Shown piece after piece: positions 8,389-18,028 of a stretch of DNA of 64,000 nucleotides; positions within the stretch are counted from its first letter, which is position 1, and each line of letters starts with the position of its first letter. The translations under genes were made by a program, and so were the position numbers. The stretch is from Azospirillum brasilense (GTDB taxonomy: Bacteria; Pseudomonadota; Alphaproteobacteria; Azospirillales; Azospirillaceae). The stretch covers positions 574,001 to 638,000 of the forward strand of contig NZ_CP012916.1 in assembly GCF_001315015.1 (NCBI RefSeq), in the 5' to 3' direction. Under the pieces are notes generated by a model, which did not search any database, was not told the origin of the DNA, and saw only the letters and a list, made by a program, of their open reading frames with translations.

Positions 8389-9403
8389 CCTGTCGGCGCC
8401 GCGGCGCGGGCAAGGCGCGCTGATTCCGCTCCTGCTCGCCCTGCTGGTCTTCGTGGGGCTGCCGGCCGTGCTGGCCGGCTTCGACCGCGGCTATTTCTAC
8501 CAGATCGCCAATCTGGCGCTGATCTTCATCCTGCTGTCCGCCTCCATGCATCTGGTCACCGGGGTCGCCGGGCTGCTGCATCTCGGGCACGCCGCCTTCT
8601 ACGGGGTCGGCGCCTACACCGCCGCCCTGCTGTCCACCAAGTTCGGGCTGGGCTTCACGGTGACGCTGCCGCTGTCCGGTCTGGTGGCGGCGCTGATCGC
8701 CTTCCTGGTGGCGCTGCCGACCATGCGGCTGGTCAGCATCTATTTCGCCGTGGCGACGCTGGCGATCGGGCAGATGCTCTATCTGGTCATGCTGAACTGG
8801 GTGGAGTTCACCAAGGGCCCCAACGGAATCATCGTCACCAAGGGGCTGGAGCTGTTCGGCTTCAGCCTGTCGGGCCGGCTCGCCACCTACTACACGGTGG
8901 CGACGGTGGTGGCGCTGTGCGTCCTGGCGATCGGGCGGCTCAGCCACTCCTACTACGGCAACGCCCTGCGCTCGATCCGCGAGGATGACCAGTGCGCCGA
9001 CGCCATGGGCGTCAGCACGGCGCGCCTGAAGATGGAGGCCTTCACCCTGTCGGCCTTCTTCGCCGGCGTGGCGGGCAGCCTGTGGGCGCACATGACCGGC
9101 TACATCTCGCCGGGCGACTTCAAATTCTCCGAATCCATCCTGATCCTGGCGATGGTGGTGGTGGGCGGCCTGGGCAGCCTGCCCGGCGCGGTGATCGGCG
9201 CGCTTCTGCTGATCCTGCTGCCGGAGGGTCTGCGCGCCTTCGGCGACTTCCGCAACATCATGGTCGGTCTGGTGATGTTCCTGTCGATCCTGCTGCTGCC
9301 CAAGGGCCTGCTGGGCGAGGTCTCCGCGCTCCAGCTCGCGCGGCGCCAGCTGGGCGCGGCGTGGCGCAACACCGTGAAGGGCGAAGGGATCGGCTGGCGA
9401 TGA
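8375..9403 (+). CDS. Branched-chain amino acid type ABC transporter permease (LivM-like)
   Basis: A 342-residue permease starting at GTG 8375, with CGGAGCG upstream inside the LivH-like gene. It has about nine to ten membrane segments, the GVAGLLHLGHAAFYGVGAY motif near residues 65-83 and the coupling-loop segment SIREDDQCADAMGV around residue 200. These are standard for LivM. Its stop codon overlaps the ATPase start as ATGA. Confidence 0.93.
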   Translation: MNVSDLSAPRRGQGALIPLLLALLVFVGLPAVLAGFDRGYFYQIANLALIFILLSASMHLVTGVAGLLHLGHAAFYGVGAYTAALLSTKFGLGFTVTLPLSGLVAALIAFLVALPTMRLVSIYFAVATLAIGQMLYLVMLNWVEFTKGPNGIIVTKGLELFGFSLSGRLATYYTVATVVALCVLAIGRLSHSYYGNALRSIREDDQCADAMGVSTARLKMEAFTLSAFFAGVAGSLWAHMTGYISPGDFKFSESILILAMVVVGGLGSLPGAVIGALLLILLPEGLRAFGDFRNIMVGLVMFLSILLLPKGLLGEVSALQLARRQLGAAWRNTVKGEGIGWR

Positions 9404-10167
9404 CCCATCTTCTCGACATCCGCAACGTCAGCCGCCGCTTCGGCGGCGTGCTGGCCGTCAACGACGTGACCGGCCATGTGGACGAGGGCGAGCTGGTCGG
9501 GCTGATCGGCCCGAACGGCGCCGGCAAGACCACCCTGTTCAACCTGATCTCCGGCTTCACGCCGCTGTCGTCGGGCACCGTCGCCTTCGACGGCCGGACC
9601 ATCAGCGGGCTGAAGACCAACCAGGTGGCCCGGCTGGGCATCAGCCGCACCTTCCAGAACCTGCGCGTCTTCCCGAACATGTCGGTGTTCGACAACGTGT
9701 CGGTGGGCGCGGTGGGCGCGCTGCCGCAGGGGGCGCTCGGCGCCCTGTTCGGCTCCCTCGCCGGGGGCGGCGCCCGCTCCGCCGAGATCAGCCGCCGCAC
9801 CTGGGAGGCGCTGGAGGCCGTCGGCCTGACCCATGTGGCGGGCGAGTTGGCGGCCAACCTGCCCTACGGCCAGCGAAAGTATCTGGAGATCGCCCGCGCG
9901 CTGGCGATGCAGCCGCGCTTCCTGATCCTCGACGAGCCGGCCGCCGGCCTGAACGACACCGAGACCCGCGCGCTGGCCGACTTCATCAAGCGGCTGCACG
10001 GCACCGGCCTGACCATCATGCTCGTTGAGCACGACATGACGCTGGTCATGAGCATCTGCCAGCGCATCCTGGTGCTCGCCTCCGGCCGCAAGATCGCCGA
10101 CGGCCCGCCCGACGCCATCCGCCGCGACCAAGCGGTCCTGGAAGCCTATCTGGGGGTGGACGCATGA
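9400..10167 (+). CDS. ABC transporter ATP-binding protein (LivG-like)
   Basis: A 255-residue ATPase with Walker A GPNGAGKT at residues 38-45, the LivG-type signature LPYGQRKYLEIARAL in place of LSGGQ, Walker B FLILDEPAAGLN and the switch histidine in VEHDM. It energises the LivHM-like channel. It overlaps its neighbours by 4 bases at both ends, so the whole transporter is translated as one coupled unit. Confidence 0.93.
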   Translation: MTHLLDIRNVSRRFGGVLAVNDVTGHVDEGELVGLIGPNGAGKTTLFNLISGFTPLSSGTVAFDGRTISGLKTNQVARLGISRTFQNLRVFPNMSVFDNVSVGAVGALPQGALGALFGSLAGGGARSAEISRRTWEALEAVGLTHVAGELAANLPYGQRKYLEIARALAMQPRFLILDEPAAGLNDTETRALADFIKRLHGTGLTIMLVEHDMTLVMSICQRILVLASGRKIADGPPDAIRRDQAVLEAYLGVDA

Positions 10168-10889
10168 GCCAGCCGCAAGCCACCGGCCCGATCCTCGCGA
10201 TCGAGAACCTGCACGTCACCATGGGGCCGCAGGAGATCCTGCACGGCATCGACCTGACCGTGGCGCAGGGCGCCATCGTCGCCGTGCTAGGCTCCAACGG
10301 CGTGGGCAAGACGACGCTGATGCGGGCGATCTCGGGCGTCTACCGGGCGAGCCGGGGCGGCATCGCCTTCCGCGGCGAGGCCATCGCCAACCTGCCCGCC
10401 CACCGCATCGTCAAGCTCGGCCTGTCGCAGGCGCCGGAGGGCCGCCAGATCTTCTCCAACATGAGCGTGCGGGAGAATCTGGTGCTCGGCGGCGGCGACG
10501 TCGGGCTCGGCGAACTCGACCGGATGCTCGACATGTTCCCGGTCCTGCGGGAGCGCCTGCGCCAGAACGCCGGGTCTCTGTCGGGCGGCGAGCAGCAGAT
10601 GCTGTGCATCGCCCGCGCCCTGATGCGCCGCCCGGCCCTGCTTCTGCTCGACGAGCCGTCGCTGGGGCTGGCCCCGATGGTGGTCGCGCAGATCTTCGAT
10701 CTGGTGCAGCGCATCCGGGCGGAGGGCGTGTCGATCCTGCTGGTCGAGCAGAACGCCCGCGCCGCCCTGCGGGTCGCCGACCACGCGGCGGTGATGGAGG
10801 ACGGGCGCATCGTGCTGGCCGGCCCGGCCGCCCAGCTCCGCGACGACCCCCGCATCGCCGAAGCCTATCTCGGCGGGCACGCGCATTGA
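10164..10889 (+). CDS. ABC transporter ATP-binding protein (LivF-like)
   Basis: A 241-residue ATPase, partner of the LivG-like subunit. Walker A GSNGVGKT is at residues 43-50, the signature LSGGEQQMLCIARAL and Walker B LLLLDEPSLGLAP follow, and the VEQNARAAL switch region is LivF-specific. The usual proline or asparagine variation in the P-loop is minor. It starts inside the end of the LivG-like gene and is followed after 24 bases by the second thiazoline-hydrolase-like gene. Confidence 0.93.
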   Translation: MSQPQATGPILAIENLHVTMGPQEILHGIDLTVAQGAIVAVLGSNGVGKTTLMRAISGVYRASRGGIAFRGEAIANLPAHRIVKLGLSQAPEGRQIFSNMSVRENLVLGGGDVGLGELDRMLDMFPVLRERLRQNAGSLSGGEQQMLCIARALMRRPALLLLDEPSLGLAPMVVAQIFDLVQRIRAEGVSILLVEQNARAALRVADHAAVMEDGRIVLAGPAAQLRDDPRIAEAYLGGHAH

Positions 10890-10913
10890 CGGCCTCTTGA
10901 GACGGAGACACCG

Positions 10914-11417
10914 ATGACCGAACCGACCGACACGCCCGCGGCCAAACCCGCAATGGGCATGCTGGAGCGCCGCGGGATCGAGGCGGCGATCCTGAAGCCG
11001 GTCTATGAGGAGATGGCCGCCCGGCTGGGCGAGGCGGTGGCGCAGGAGATCCTGGGCGCCGCCATCACCCGCGCCGCGGTGGAATCCGCCGCGGCCTTCG
11101 CCGCGACCGAGCCGAACGGCACCAGCCTGAAAAGCTTCGCCGACCTGCAGCCGCTATGGACCAAGGACGACGCGCTGCGGCTGGAGGTGCTGCACCAGGA
11201 CGAGACGCGGTTCGACTACAACGTCACCCGCTGCCGCTACGCCGAGATGTACCGGGAGATGGGGCTGGGTCCCATCGGACACCTGCTGTCCTGCAACCGC
11301 GACGCCGCCTTCTGCACGGGCTACGACCCGTCGATCAAGATGGAGCGGACGCAGACCATCATGCAGGGCGCCAGCCATTGCGACTTCCGCTACCGCGTGG
11401 ACAAGCCGCAAGGCTGA
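10914..11417 (+). CDS. L-2-amino-thiazoline-4-carboxylic acid hydrolase family protein (second copy)
   Basis: A 167-residue paralogue of the protein at 5712-6224. It shows the more complete family pattern: VTRCRYAEMYREMG, LLSCNRDAAFCTGYDPSIK, RTQTIMQGASHCDFRY, with the conserved Cys, Asp and Gly-x-x-x-Cys positions. The start ATG has GGAGACACCG upstream. It is the last gene of the operon and is followed at once by an intrinsic terminator. Two divergent copies in one operon suggest either a heteromeric enzyme or two steps or stereo-forms of one substrate; this is inference. Confidence 0.8.
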   Translation: MTEPTDTPAAKPAMGMLERRGIEAAILKPVYEEMAARLGEAVAQEILGAAITRAAVESAAAFAATEPNGTSLKSFADLQPLWTKDDALRLEVLHQDETRFDYNVTRCRYAEMYREMGLGPIGHLLSCNRDAAFCTGYDPSIKMERTQTIMQGASHCDFRYRVDKPQG

Positions 11418-11437
11418 CGGGGAAAAGGCCGAAACGA

Positions 11438-11476
11438 CGACGGCCCGGCGTGCAGAACGCCGGGCCGTCGCTTTTT
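11438..11476 (+). terminator. Strong intrinsic terminator of the oxidase/ABC operon
   Basis: A perfect 14-bp stem (CGACGGCCCGGCGT at 11438-11451 with its complement at 11457-11470) around a 5-base loop is followed by CTTTTTC. It sits 21 bases after the operon's last stop and 20 bases before the end of the convergent chemoreceptor gene. On the minus strand it is followed only by GTTTC, so it may act weakly in both directions. Confidence 0.88.
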
Positions 11477-11495
11477 CAGGGCGGGTTGCTGTTCG

Positions 11496-13502
11496 TCAGG
11501 CCGCCGCCGTCGCCACCGGCTGAAGCCCGCGGGTCAACTGGGCGAAGGCGTCACGGAAGCGCGGGAGGGCGACGTCGCTTTCGGCGAAGCGGACATGGAT
11601 CGCCGTCTTGTCGATGGCCCGTACCTCGAAGGCGACGGTCAGGCCGAAGCGGTCGAGCCGCAGGGTGCCACGGTCGCCCACGCCGAGACCGGCGATCCCG
11701 CTCAGCATGGCGCCGCCGTTCGACAGGTCGGTCAGCGTGCCGGACTGGTCGCGCCCATGGACCACGACGCCGCAGGCCTCGTTCACCCGGTAGCGCGGGC
11801 TGCGGCGGCGGTCGGCGTCGCTGGTGGAGGTGCGGACGACGCGCACCAGCACCCGGCGCAGTTCGTCGATGCTGGTCGCCACCTCGTCCGAGCCGGCCCG
11901 CACGCCAGAAGCCTGGGAACCGGTCTGGTCGGCGTCGCTGGAGACGGCGGCGATGCGCACCGACACCTCTTGCGCGGCGTTGGAGGTCTCCACCACGTTG
12001 CGGCTGATTTCCTGGGTGGCGGCGGCCTGCTCCTCCATCGCGGCGGCGATGGCGCTGGAGATCTGGTCGATCTCGCCGATGGTGTCGCCAATCTCCGCCA
12101 CCGCACCCACGGCGGTGCTGGTCACCCCCTGGATTTCCGCGATCAGGCGGGTGATCTCCTCGGTCGAACGGGCGGTCTGGTTGGCGAGGTTCTTCACCTC
12201 CTGCGCGACCACCGCGAAGCCTTTGCCGGCCTCGCCCGCGCGCGCCGCCTCGATGGTCGCGTTCAGCGCCAGCAGGTTGGTCTGGCTGGCGATGTCGGTG
12301 ATCAGCTTCACCACCTCGTCGATGCGGCCCACCGCCTCGGACAGCGATTGGATGGTGCCCTGGGTGCGCTGGCCGTTCTCCACGGCGCGGCGGGTGACCG
12401 CGCTGGAATGGGCGATCTGCGCGGAGATCTCGCGGATCGAGGCCGCCAGCTCCTCCGTCGCCGCCGCCACGGTCTGGGCGTTGGCCAGCGCCTCTTCCGC
12501 CGCTGCGGCGACGTTCTGTGCGTTGATGCTGACCCGCTCGGCGGAGGTTGCCATGGCGTCGGCGTCCTGGGCCATGCCGCCGGTGCGCAGGGCCACCTGC
12601 TCCACCGCGTGGCTGGCCTCGCGCTCCACCGTCTCGGCCATGGACTGGAGGGCGGTGATGCGCTCCTCCTCCGCCTGGCGTTGGCGCTCCGCTCGCTCCT
12701 GGGTCGAATAGTTCAGCTTCGCCTTCACGGCGCGGATCTGCGACCGGATGCGGGCGAACTCCGCCACGCCGGAGCTGGGAACGTTGGTCATCAGGTCGCC
12801 GCGGGCGATGGCGTCAAGGTGGGTTTCCACCAGCCCGAGCGGGCGCCGCACCGTGCCCAGGACGCTGAGCGTGCCGACGCCGGCCACCAGCAGGCCGAAC
12901 AGCATCAGCCCGGCGAAGGCTTCGACGCTGTCGCTGCCGGTCAGGCTCAGCCAGCCGAGGACCATGACGGTCAGCAACAGGAGACCGGAGGTCGCCACGA
13001 TGCGCCCGGCGATGCTGGACGCCAGGTCTCCCAGCCAGACGCCGAAGCCGCGGCGGACGATCTGCCCGTCCAGCAGCCCGTATTGCTGGCCGCGCCCGGC
13101 GCGGATCTCGGCGTAAATGCGCTCCGCCTCCGCCACCGCGTCGCGGCTCGGCTTGGACCGGATGGAGATGTACTCCGTCACCACCCCCTTCTCGGTGATC
13201 GGGGTGACGTTTGCCTTCACCCAGTAATGGTCACCGTTCTTCGAGCGGTTCTTGACCAGACCTTCCCATGGCCGGCCATCCTTGATGGTTTCCCACAGGT
13301 TGGCGAAGGCCGCCGGGGGCATGTCCGGATGGCGGACGACATTGTGGGGGGCGCCGATTAATTCCGTTTCTGAGAAACCGCTAATATCAACGAATGCTTT
13401 ATTGACGAACGTAATTTTGCCGCGGGTGTCGGTTCGCGACACGAGCAGCATATCGTCGGTCATTTCGATTTCGCGGTTCGTAACCGGTCCATTATCGCGC
13501 AT
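11496..13502 (-). CDS. Aer-like methyl-accepting chemotaxis protein with N-terminal PAS and C-terminal PilZ domains
   Basis: A 668-residue chemoreceptor. MRDNGPVTNREIEM is the classic Aer start, with a PAS domain at about 10-120 (including a NRSKNGDHYWVKANVTP stretch). Two membrane helices lie at about 168-187 and 196-216, HAMP at 217-270 and the MCP signalling hairpin at about 300-550, with the tip segment containing AGEAGKGFAVVAQEVKNLA. Residues from about 565 form a PilZ domain with RRSPR (RxxxR) and DLSNGG (DxSxxG), the c-di-GMP-binding signature. It should couple redox or energy sensing and c-di-GMP to swimming bias. ATG 13502 is chosen from the family start; an in-frame GTG lies further upstream. 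Confidence 0.92.
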   Translation of the reverse strand: MRDNGPVTNREIEMTDDMLLVSRTDTRGKITFVNKAFVDISGFSETELIGAPHNVVRHPDMPPAAFANLWETIKDGRPWEGLVKNRSKNGDHYWVKANVTPITEKGVVTEYISIRSKPSRDAVAEAERIYAEIRAGRGQQYGLLDGQIVRRGFGVWLGDLASSIAGRIVATSGLLLLTVMVLGWLSLTGSDSVEAFAGLMLFGLLVAGVGTLSVLGTVRRPLGLVETHLDAIARGDLMTNVPSSGVAEFARIRSQIRAVKAKLNYSTQERAERQRQAEEERITALQSMAETVEREASHAVEQVALRTGGMAQDADAMATSAERVSINAQNVAAAAEEALANAQTVAAATEELAASIREISAQIAHSSAVTRRAVENGQRTQGTIQSLSEAVGRIDEVVKLITDIASQTNLLALNATIEAARAGEAGKGFAVVAQEVKNLANQTARSTEEITRLIAEIQGVTSTAVGAVAEIGDTIGEIDQISSAIAAAMEEQAAATQEISRNVVETSNAAQEVSVRIAAVSSDADQTGSQASGVRAGSDEVATSIDELRRVLVRVVRTSTSDADRRRSPRYRVNEACGVVVHGRDQSGTLTDLSNGGAMLSGIAGLGVGDRGTLRLDRFGLTVAFEVRAIDKTAIHVRFAESDVALPRFRDAFAQLTRGLQPVATAAA

Positions 13503-13864
13503 AAGCCAGCACCCCGTCGCGGAGAACACGCATAAAACACTACTTAAGTTTTATTTCTACTGTATTAAGGCCAGAAAATCACCACCATATTGTCGCACCC
13601 TACCCGACCTAAGTCAGAGGCGTTCGGGGAGCGGTCCATCCGCTAGGTCACTGCTGGCGTTGAGAAAATCGGCGATTTGCCTTGTATTTTAGACATTTTC
13701 GAGGCGCTTCGCCCCTATTGTGGATTCTACGGAGTCCGCTCCGATTCAAGATCGGCGCCGGCCATCGGTTCCTCCGGGTTGCGGAGCGATGGCGGGGGCG
13801 GCACCATCCTCCACGCGCACCGTTGGAACGGACATCCCCCTCAAACCGCAACAGGACAGCCACG
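13503..13864. other. Divergent intergenic region between chemoreceptor and FMN reductase
   Basis: 362 bases with no gene. Next to the chemoreceptor start it is AT-rich and holds an inverted repeat, ATAAAAC at 13532-13538 with GTTTTAT at 13548-13554, enclosing ACTTAAG. It must carry promoters for both flanking genes, but I could not identify a clear -35/-10 pair. Confidence 0.45.
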
Positions 13865-14455
13865 ATGACCGACACCGCCAAGCCCGTCCGCCTTCTCGGT
13901 CTTTCCGGCAGCATCCGCCGCCACTCCCACTGCACCGCGGTGCTGAACACGCTCGCCGACTCGCTGGGCAAAAAGGCGGGCAACAAGGCGGAGATGACGC
14001 TGTTCGCGCTGAACGACATCCCGCCCTACGATCCCGACCTGGACGCGGAGAACACCCCCACCCCGGCCACCGCCCTGCGCGACGCCATCGCCGCGGCCGA
14101 CGGGTTGGTCATCATCTCTCCGGAATACAATTACGGCATGTCGGGCGTGCTGAAGAACGCGCTGGACTGGGCGTCGCGCCCGGCCATGAAGTCGCCGGTG
14201 CGGGGCAAGCCGATCCTCATCATGACCGCCTCCCCCGCCTTCACCGGCGGCGTGCGCGCCCAGCACGAGATGCGCGAGACGCTGTCCGGCATGATGGGCC
14301 GGGTCATCGCCCGCCCGCAGGTGGTCATCGGCATGGTGCACGAGAAGATCAAGGACGGCCGGCTGACCGACCAGGCCGCGCTGGACTTCGCGCTGGCCGC
14401 CATCGACGACCTTCTGTCGGAAATCGCCCTGCTGCGCGGCGCCACGGGCGCCTGA
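13865..14455 (+). CDS. NADPH-dependent FMN reductase (chromate/quinone reductase-like)
   Basis: A 196-residue flavodoxin-fold reductase. LGLSGSIRRHSHCTAVL at residues 11-27 is the FMN-phosphate-binding loop, and SPEYNYGMSGVLKNALDW near residue 84 is the family signature. It should reduce FMN, quinones or metals such as chromate with NAD(P)H in the cytoplasm. ATG 13865 follows AGGACAGCCACG. It stands alone on the + strand, 117 bases before the permease. Confidence 0.9.
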   Translation: MTDTAKPVRLLGLSGSIRRHSHCTAVLNTLADSLGKKAGNKAEMTLFALNDIPPYDPDLDAENTPTPATALRDAIAAADGLVIISPEYNYGMSGVLKNALDWASRPAMKSPVRGKPILIMTASPAFTGGVRAQHEMRETLSGMMGRVIARPQVVIGMVHEKIKDGRLTDQAALDFALAAIDDLLSEIALLRGATGA

Positions 14456-14572
14456 GCCTCCTGGAAGGCGGGCCAGGAGCGCGGGGCAGCCGCGCAAAGA
14501 CCGATGAGGCTGGCCGAAGCGTGTCGATATTAGTATATCAGCACGCTTCTTCCACGGCCTCCTGTGTCGATC

Positions 14573-16072
14573 ATGCCCCTGACCCTCCATCTCCTGCCGC
14601 TCGCCGCCACCGTCGCCCTGCTCGTGTCGCGGCGTGTCAGCATGCTGACCGCCGGGACCGCGGGCATGGCGCTGGCCGCCGGGGTGCTCATGGCGGCCCT
14701 GATGGTGGCGCAGCCGAGCGGCGGCGCCGCTCCGGACCGGCTGGCCCAACTGCCCAGCCTGCTCCCCGCCGTGGCGCTGAAGGCCGGCGAAGGAGCGTGG
14801 CTGGCGTGGCACGCCATGTCGATCATCGCGGCGGGCCTGCTGTTCCACCGCGCCTTCGAGGCCCGCACCGTCAAGGCCGAGGCGCAGGTCGAGGCGAAGA
14901 CACCGGCCGAGCGCCGCCGCGCCGTCTTCGTCGCCTGCCTGCTCGCCGGTCCCTTCGCCGAGTCGGTGACGGGGTTCGGCGTCGGGCTGGTGGTGGCGCT
15001 TGCCCTGCTGCGCCCGCTGAACCTGCCACCGGCCCACGCCGCGGCGCTGGGACTGTTCAGCCAGATGCTCGCCCCGTGGGGCGCACTCGGCGTCGGCACG
15101 CGGGTCGGGGCGGAGCTGATCGGCGTGTCCTTCACCGAACTGGGCACGGCCAGCGCGGCGCTGATGGTGGTCGTCCTGCCCAGCCTGCTGCTGGTGTTCT
15201 GGAGGCTGATCCACGGCGCCGGCCTGATTTCCAGCCCGATCGACCGGGCCAGGGACCTCGCCCTGATGCTGGCGCTGGCCGGGCTGCTCTGGCTGACCAA
15301 CCGCTTTGTGGCGCCGGAACTGGGCGGCGGGCTGGCCACGGCGGTGCTTCTGCTGGCGGTGGAGGCGCGGCGGCTGCCGCGCGACGCCGCCGGTCTGTCG
15401 CGGCTGCTGGCCCTGCTGTGGCCCTACGTGGTTCTGGTCGGCGGACTGATGGCGACCCGGCTGGTGCCGCCGATGTCGGGCTGGACGGCGGACTTTCTGG
15501 TGCTCGACCCGTTCGGCGGGCTGGCCCCGATGCCCCTGCTGCGCCACCCCTCGACGTGGCTGGTCGCCATCGCCCTGGTCATGCTGGCGGGCCTGCCGCG
15601 CGGGCGCGCCCTGCACGTGGCGGTCCCCGCCCTGCGCGCCGCGCTGGTGCCGATGGCGGCGACCCTGGTCTTCGTGGAACTGGCCGCCTTCATGGCCGCC
15701 TCCGGCGGGGCCACGGCCTTCGGGCAGGCGTGGCAGGCGGTGGCGGGTTCCGCCGCCGTGCTGGCCGTGCCGGTGCTGGGGGCGGCGACGGGGATGCTGA
15801 CCGGCTCCAACACGGCGTCGAACGCCCTGATGATGCACATCCAGGTCAATCTCGCGTCGGGCAGCGGCCTGCCGCTGATCGCCGCCGCCGCGATCCAGGT
15901 GGTGGCCGGCAGCGTCTGCACGCTGCTGACGCCGGGCCGGATCGTGCTGGCCTCCAGCCTCCTGGGGCTGACCAAGGCGGAATCCGCGATCTACCGGCTG
16001 GCTCTGCCCATCGGCGTCGCCTCCACGGCGTCGCTGCTCCTCGTCGTCACCGCCTGGGTCTGGCTGGTGTAG
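14573..16072 (+). CDS. LctP family permease (L-lactate/glycolate permease-like)
   Basis: A 499-residue polytopic inner-membrane protein with about a dozen hydrophobic segments. The segment GPFAESVTGFGVGLVVALAL and the following LFSQMLAPWGALGVGTR match the LctP family, which imports lactate or glycolate with protons. GSNTASNALMMHIQ in the second half is the repeat-equivalent motif. ATG 14573 is preferred over an in-frame GTG at 14564; neither has a good ribosome-binding site. A small dyad GATAT-TAGT-ATATC at 14526-14539 sits 34 bases upstream of the ATG. The gene is convergent with the DeoR gene, with 3 bases between them. Confidence 0.85.
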   Translation: MPLTLHLLPLAATVALLVSRRVSMLTAGTAGMALAAGVLMAALMVAQPSGGAAPDRLAQLPSLLPAVALKAGEGAWLAWHAMSIIAAGLLFHRAFEARTVKAEAQVEAKTPAERRRAVFVACLLAGPFAESVTGFGVGLVVALALLRPLNLPPAHAAALGLFSQMLAPWGALGVGTRVGAELIGVSFTELGTASAALMVVVLPSLLLVFWRLIHGAGLISSPIDRARDLALMLALAGLLWLTNRFVAPELGGGLATAVLLLAVEARRLPRDAAGLSRLLALLWPYVVLVGGLMATRLVPPMSGWTADFLVLDPFGGLAPMPLLRHPSTWLVAIALVMLAGLPRGRALHVAVPALRAALVPMAATLVFVELAAFMAASGGATAFGQAWQAVAGSAAVLAVPVLGAATGMLTGSNTASNALMMHIQVNLASGSGLPLIAAAAIQVVAGSVCTLLTPGRIVLASSLLGLTKAESAIYRLALPIGVASTASLLLVVTAWVWLV

Positions 16073-16075
16073 GAG

Positions 16076-16873
16076 TCAGTCCTGGGGTTCCGGCTCCGTC
16101 GCGCGGTCGGGGAACAGCTCCTCCACCCGCACGCCGGATTCCCGGCAGATGCGGGCCAGCCGGTCGGAGGGCAAGGCGTCGGTCACGAAGGTATGGACCT
16201 GCGAGATGTGGCCGATGCGCACCGGGGCGGTGCGCTCCAGCTTGCCACGGTCGGCGACCAGGATGACGTGGCGGGCGTTCGCCATGATCGCCTGCGACAC
16301 CCGCACCTCGCGGTAGTCGAAGTCGAGCAACGCCCCGCTCTCGTCGATGGCCGACGCGCCGATCACCGCGAAGTCGGCCATGAACTGGTTGAAGAAGTCG
16401 ATGGCGGCCTCGCCGACGATGCCGCCGTCCGACCGCCGCACCACCCCGCCGGCCACGATCACCTCGATGTGAGGCTCGGGGCGCAGCAGGTTGGCGACGT
16501 TGATGTTGTTGGTGATGACCACCAGCCCGCTGCGCCCCTGGAGCGCGCGGGCGACTTCCTCCGTCGTCGTGCCGATGTTGATGAAGAGGGAGGAGCTGTC
16601 GGGCACCAGTTCCGCTGCCCGGCGGCCGATGGCGCGCTTCTCGTCCTGCGCGATCAGCCGCCGCGCCTCGTAGCCGAGATTCTCCACCCCCGACCCGGCG
16701 ACGGCGCCGCCGTGGACCCGCTGGAGCAGGCGGCGGTCGCACAGTTCGTTCAGATCCTTGCGGATCGTCTGAGGCGTGACGTTGAAGCGGGCGGCCAGAT
16801 CGTCGACCAGCACGCGCCCCTGCGTGCGGGCGAGCGCCAGGATGTCGGTCTGCCGGGGAGTCATGATGTCCAT
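16076..16873 (-). CDS. DeoR/GlpR family transcriptional regulator
   Basis: A 265-residue DeoR-type repressor. Residues about 6-60 are the winged helix (RQTDILALARTQGRVLVDDL, then VTPQTIRKDLNELC). The C-terminal sugar-phosphate-binding domain shows FINIGTTTEEVARAL and VITNNINVA, the phosphate-contact region. It is the last gene of the sugar ABC operon, 74 bases after the ATPase stop, so it probably represses that operon in response to a phosphorylated sugar or glycerol-3-phosphate. The start could also be the ATG three codons downstream. Confidence 0.9.
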   Translation of the reverse strand: MDIMTPRQTDILALARTQGRVLVDDLAARFNVTPQTIRKDLNELCDRRLLQRVHGGAVAGSGVENLGYEARRLIAQDEKRAIGRRAAELVPDSSSLFINIGTTTEEVARALQGRSGLVVITNNINVANLLRPEPHIEVIVAGGVVRRSDGGIVGEAAIDFFNQFMADFAVIGASAIDESGALLDFDYREVRVSQAIMANARHVILVADRGKLERTAPVRIGHISQVHTFVTDALPSDRLARICRESGVRVEELFPDRATEPEPQD

Positions 16874-16947
16874 GGCGGCATTCAAGCGGACCGCCGCTTC
16901 GCCCGCAAGTTCATTCGAAAGCAAAACAGCGCGATCCACCCCTACGT

Positions 16948-18024
<1,077 letters not shown>

Positions 18025-18028
18025 CGCC

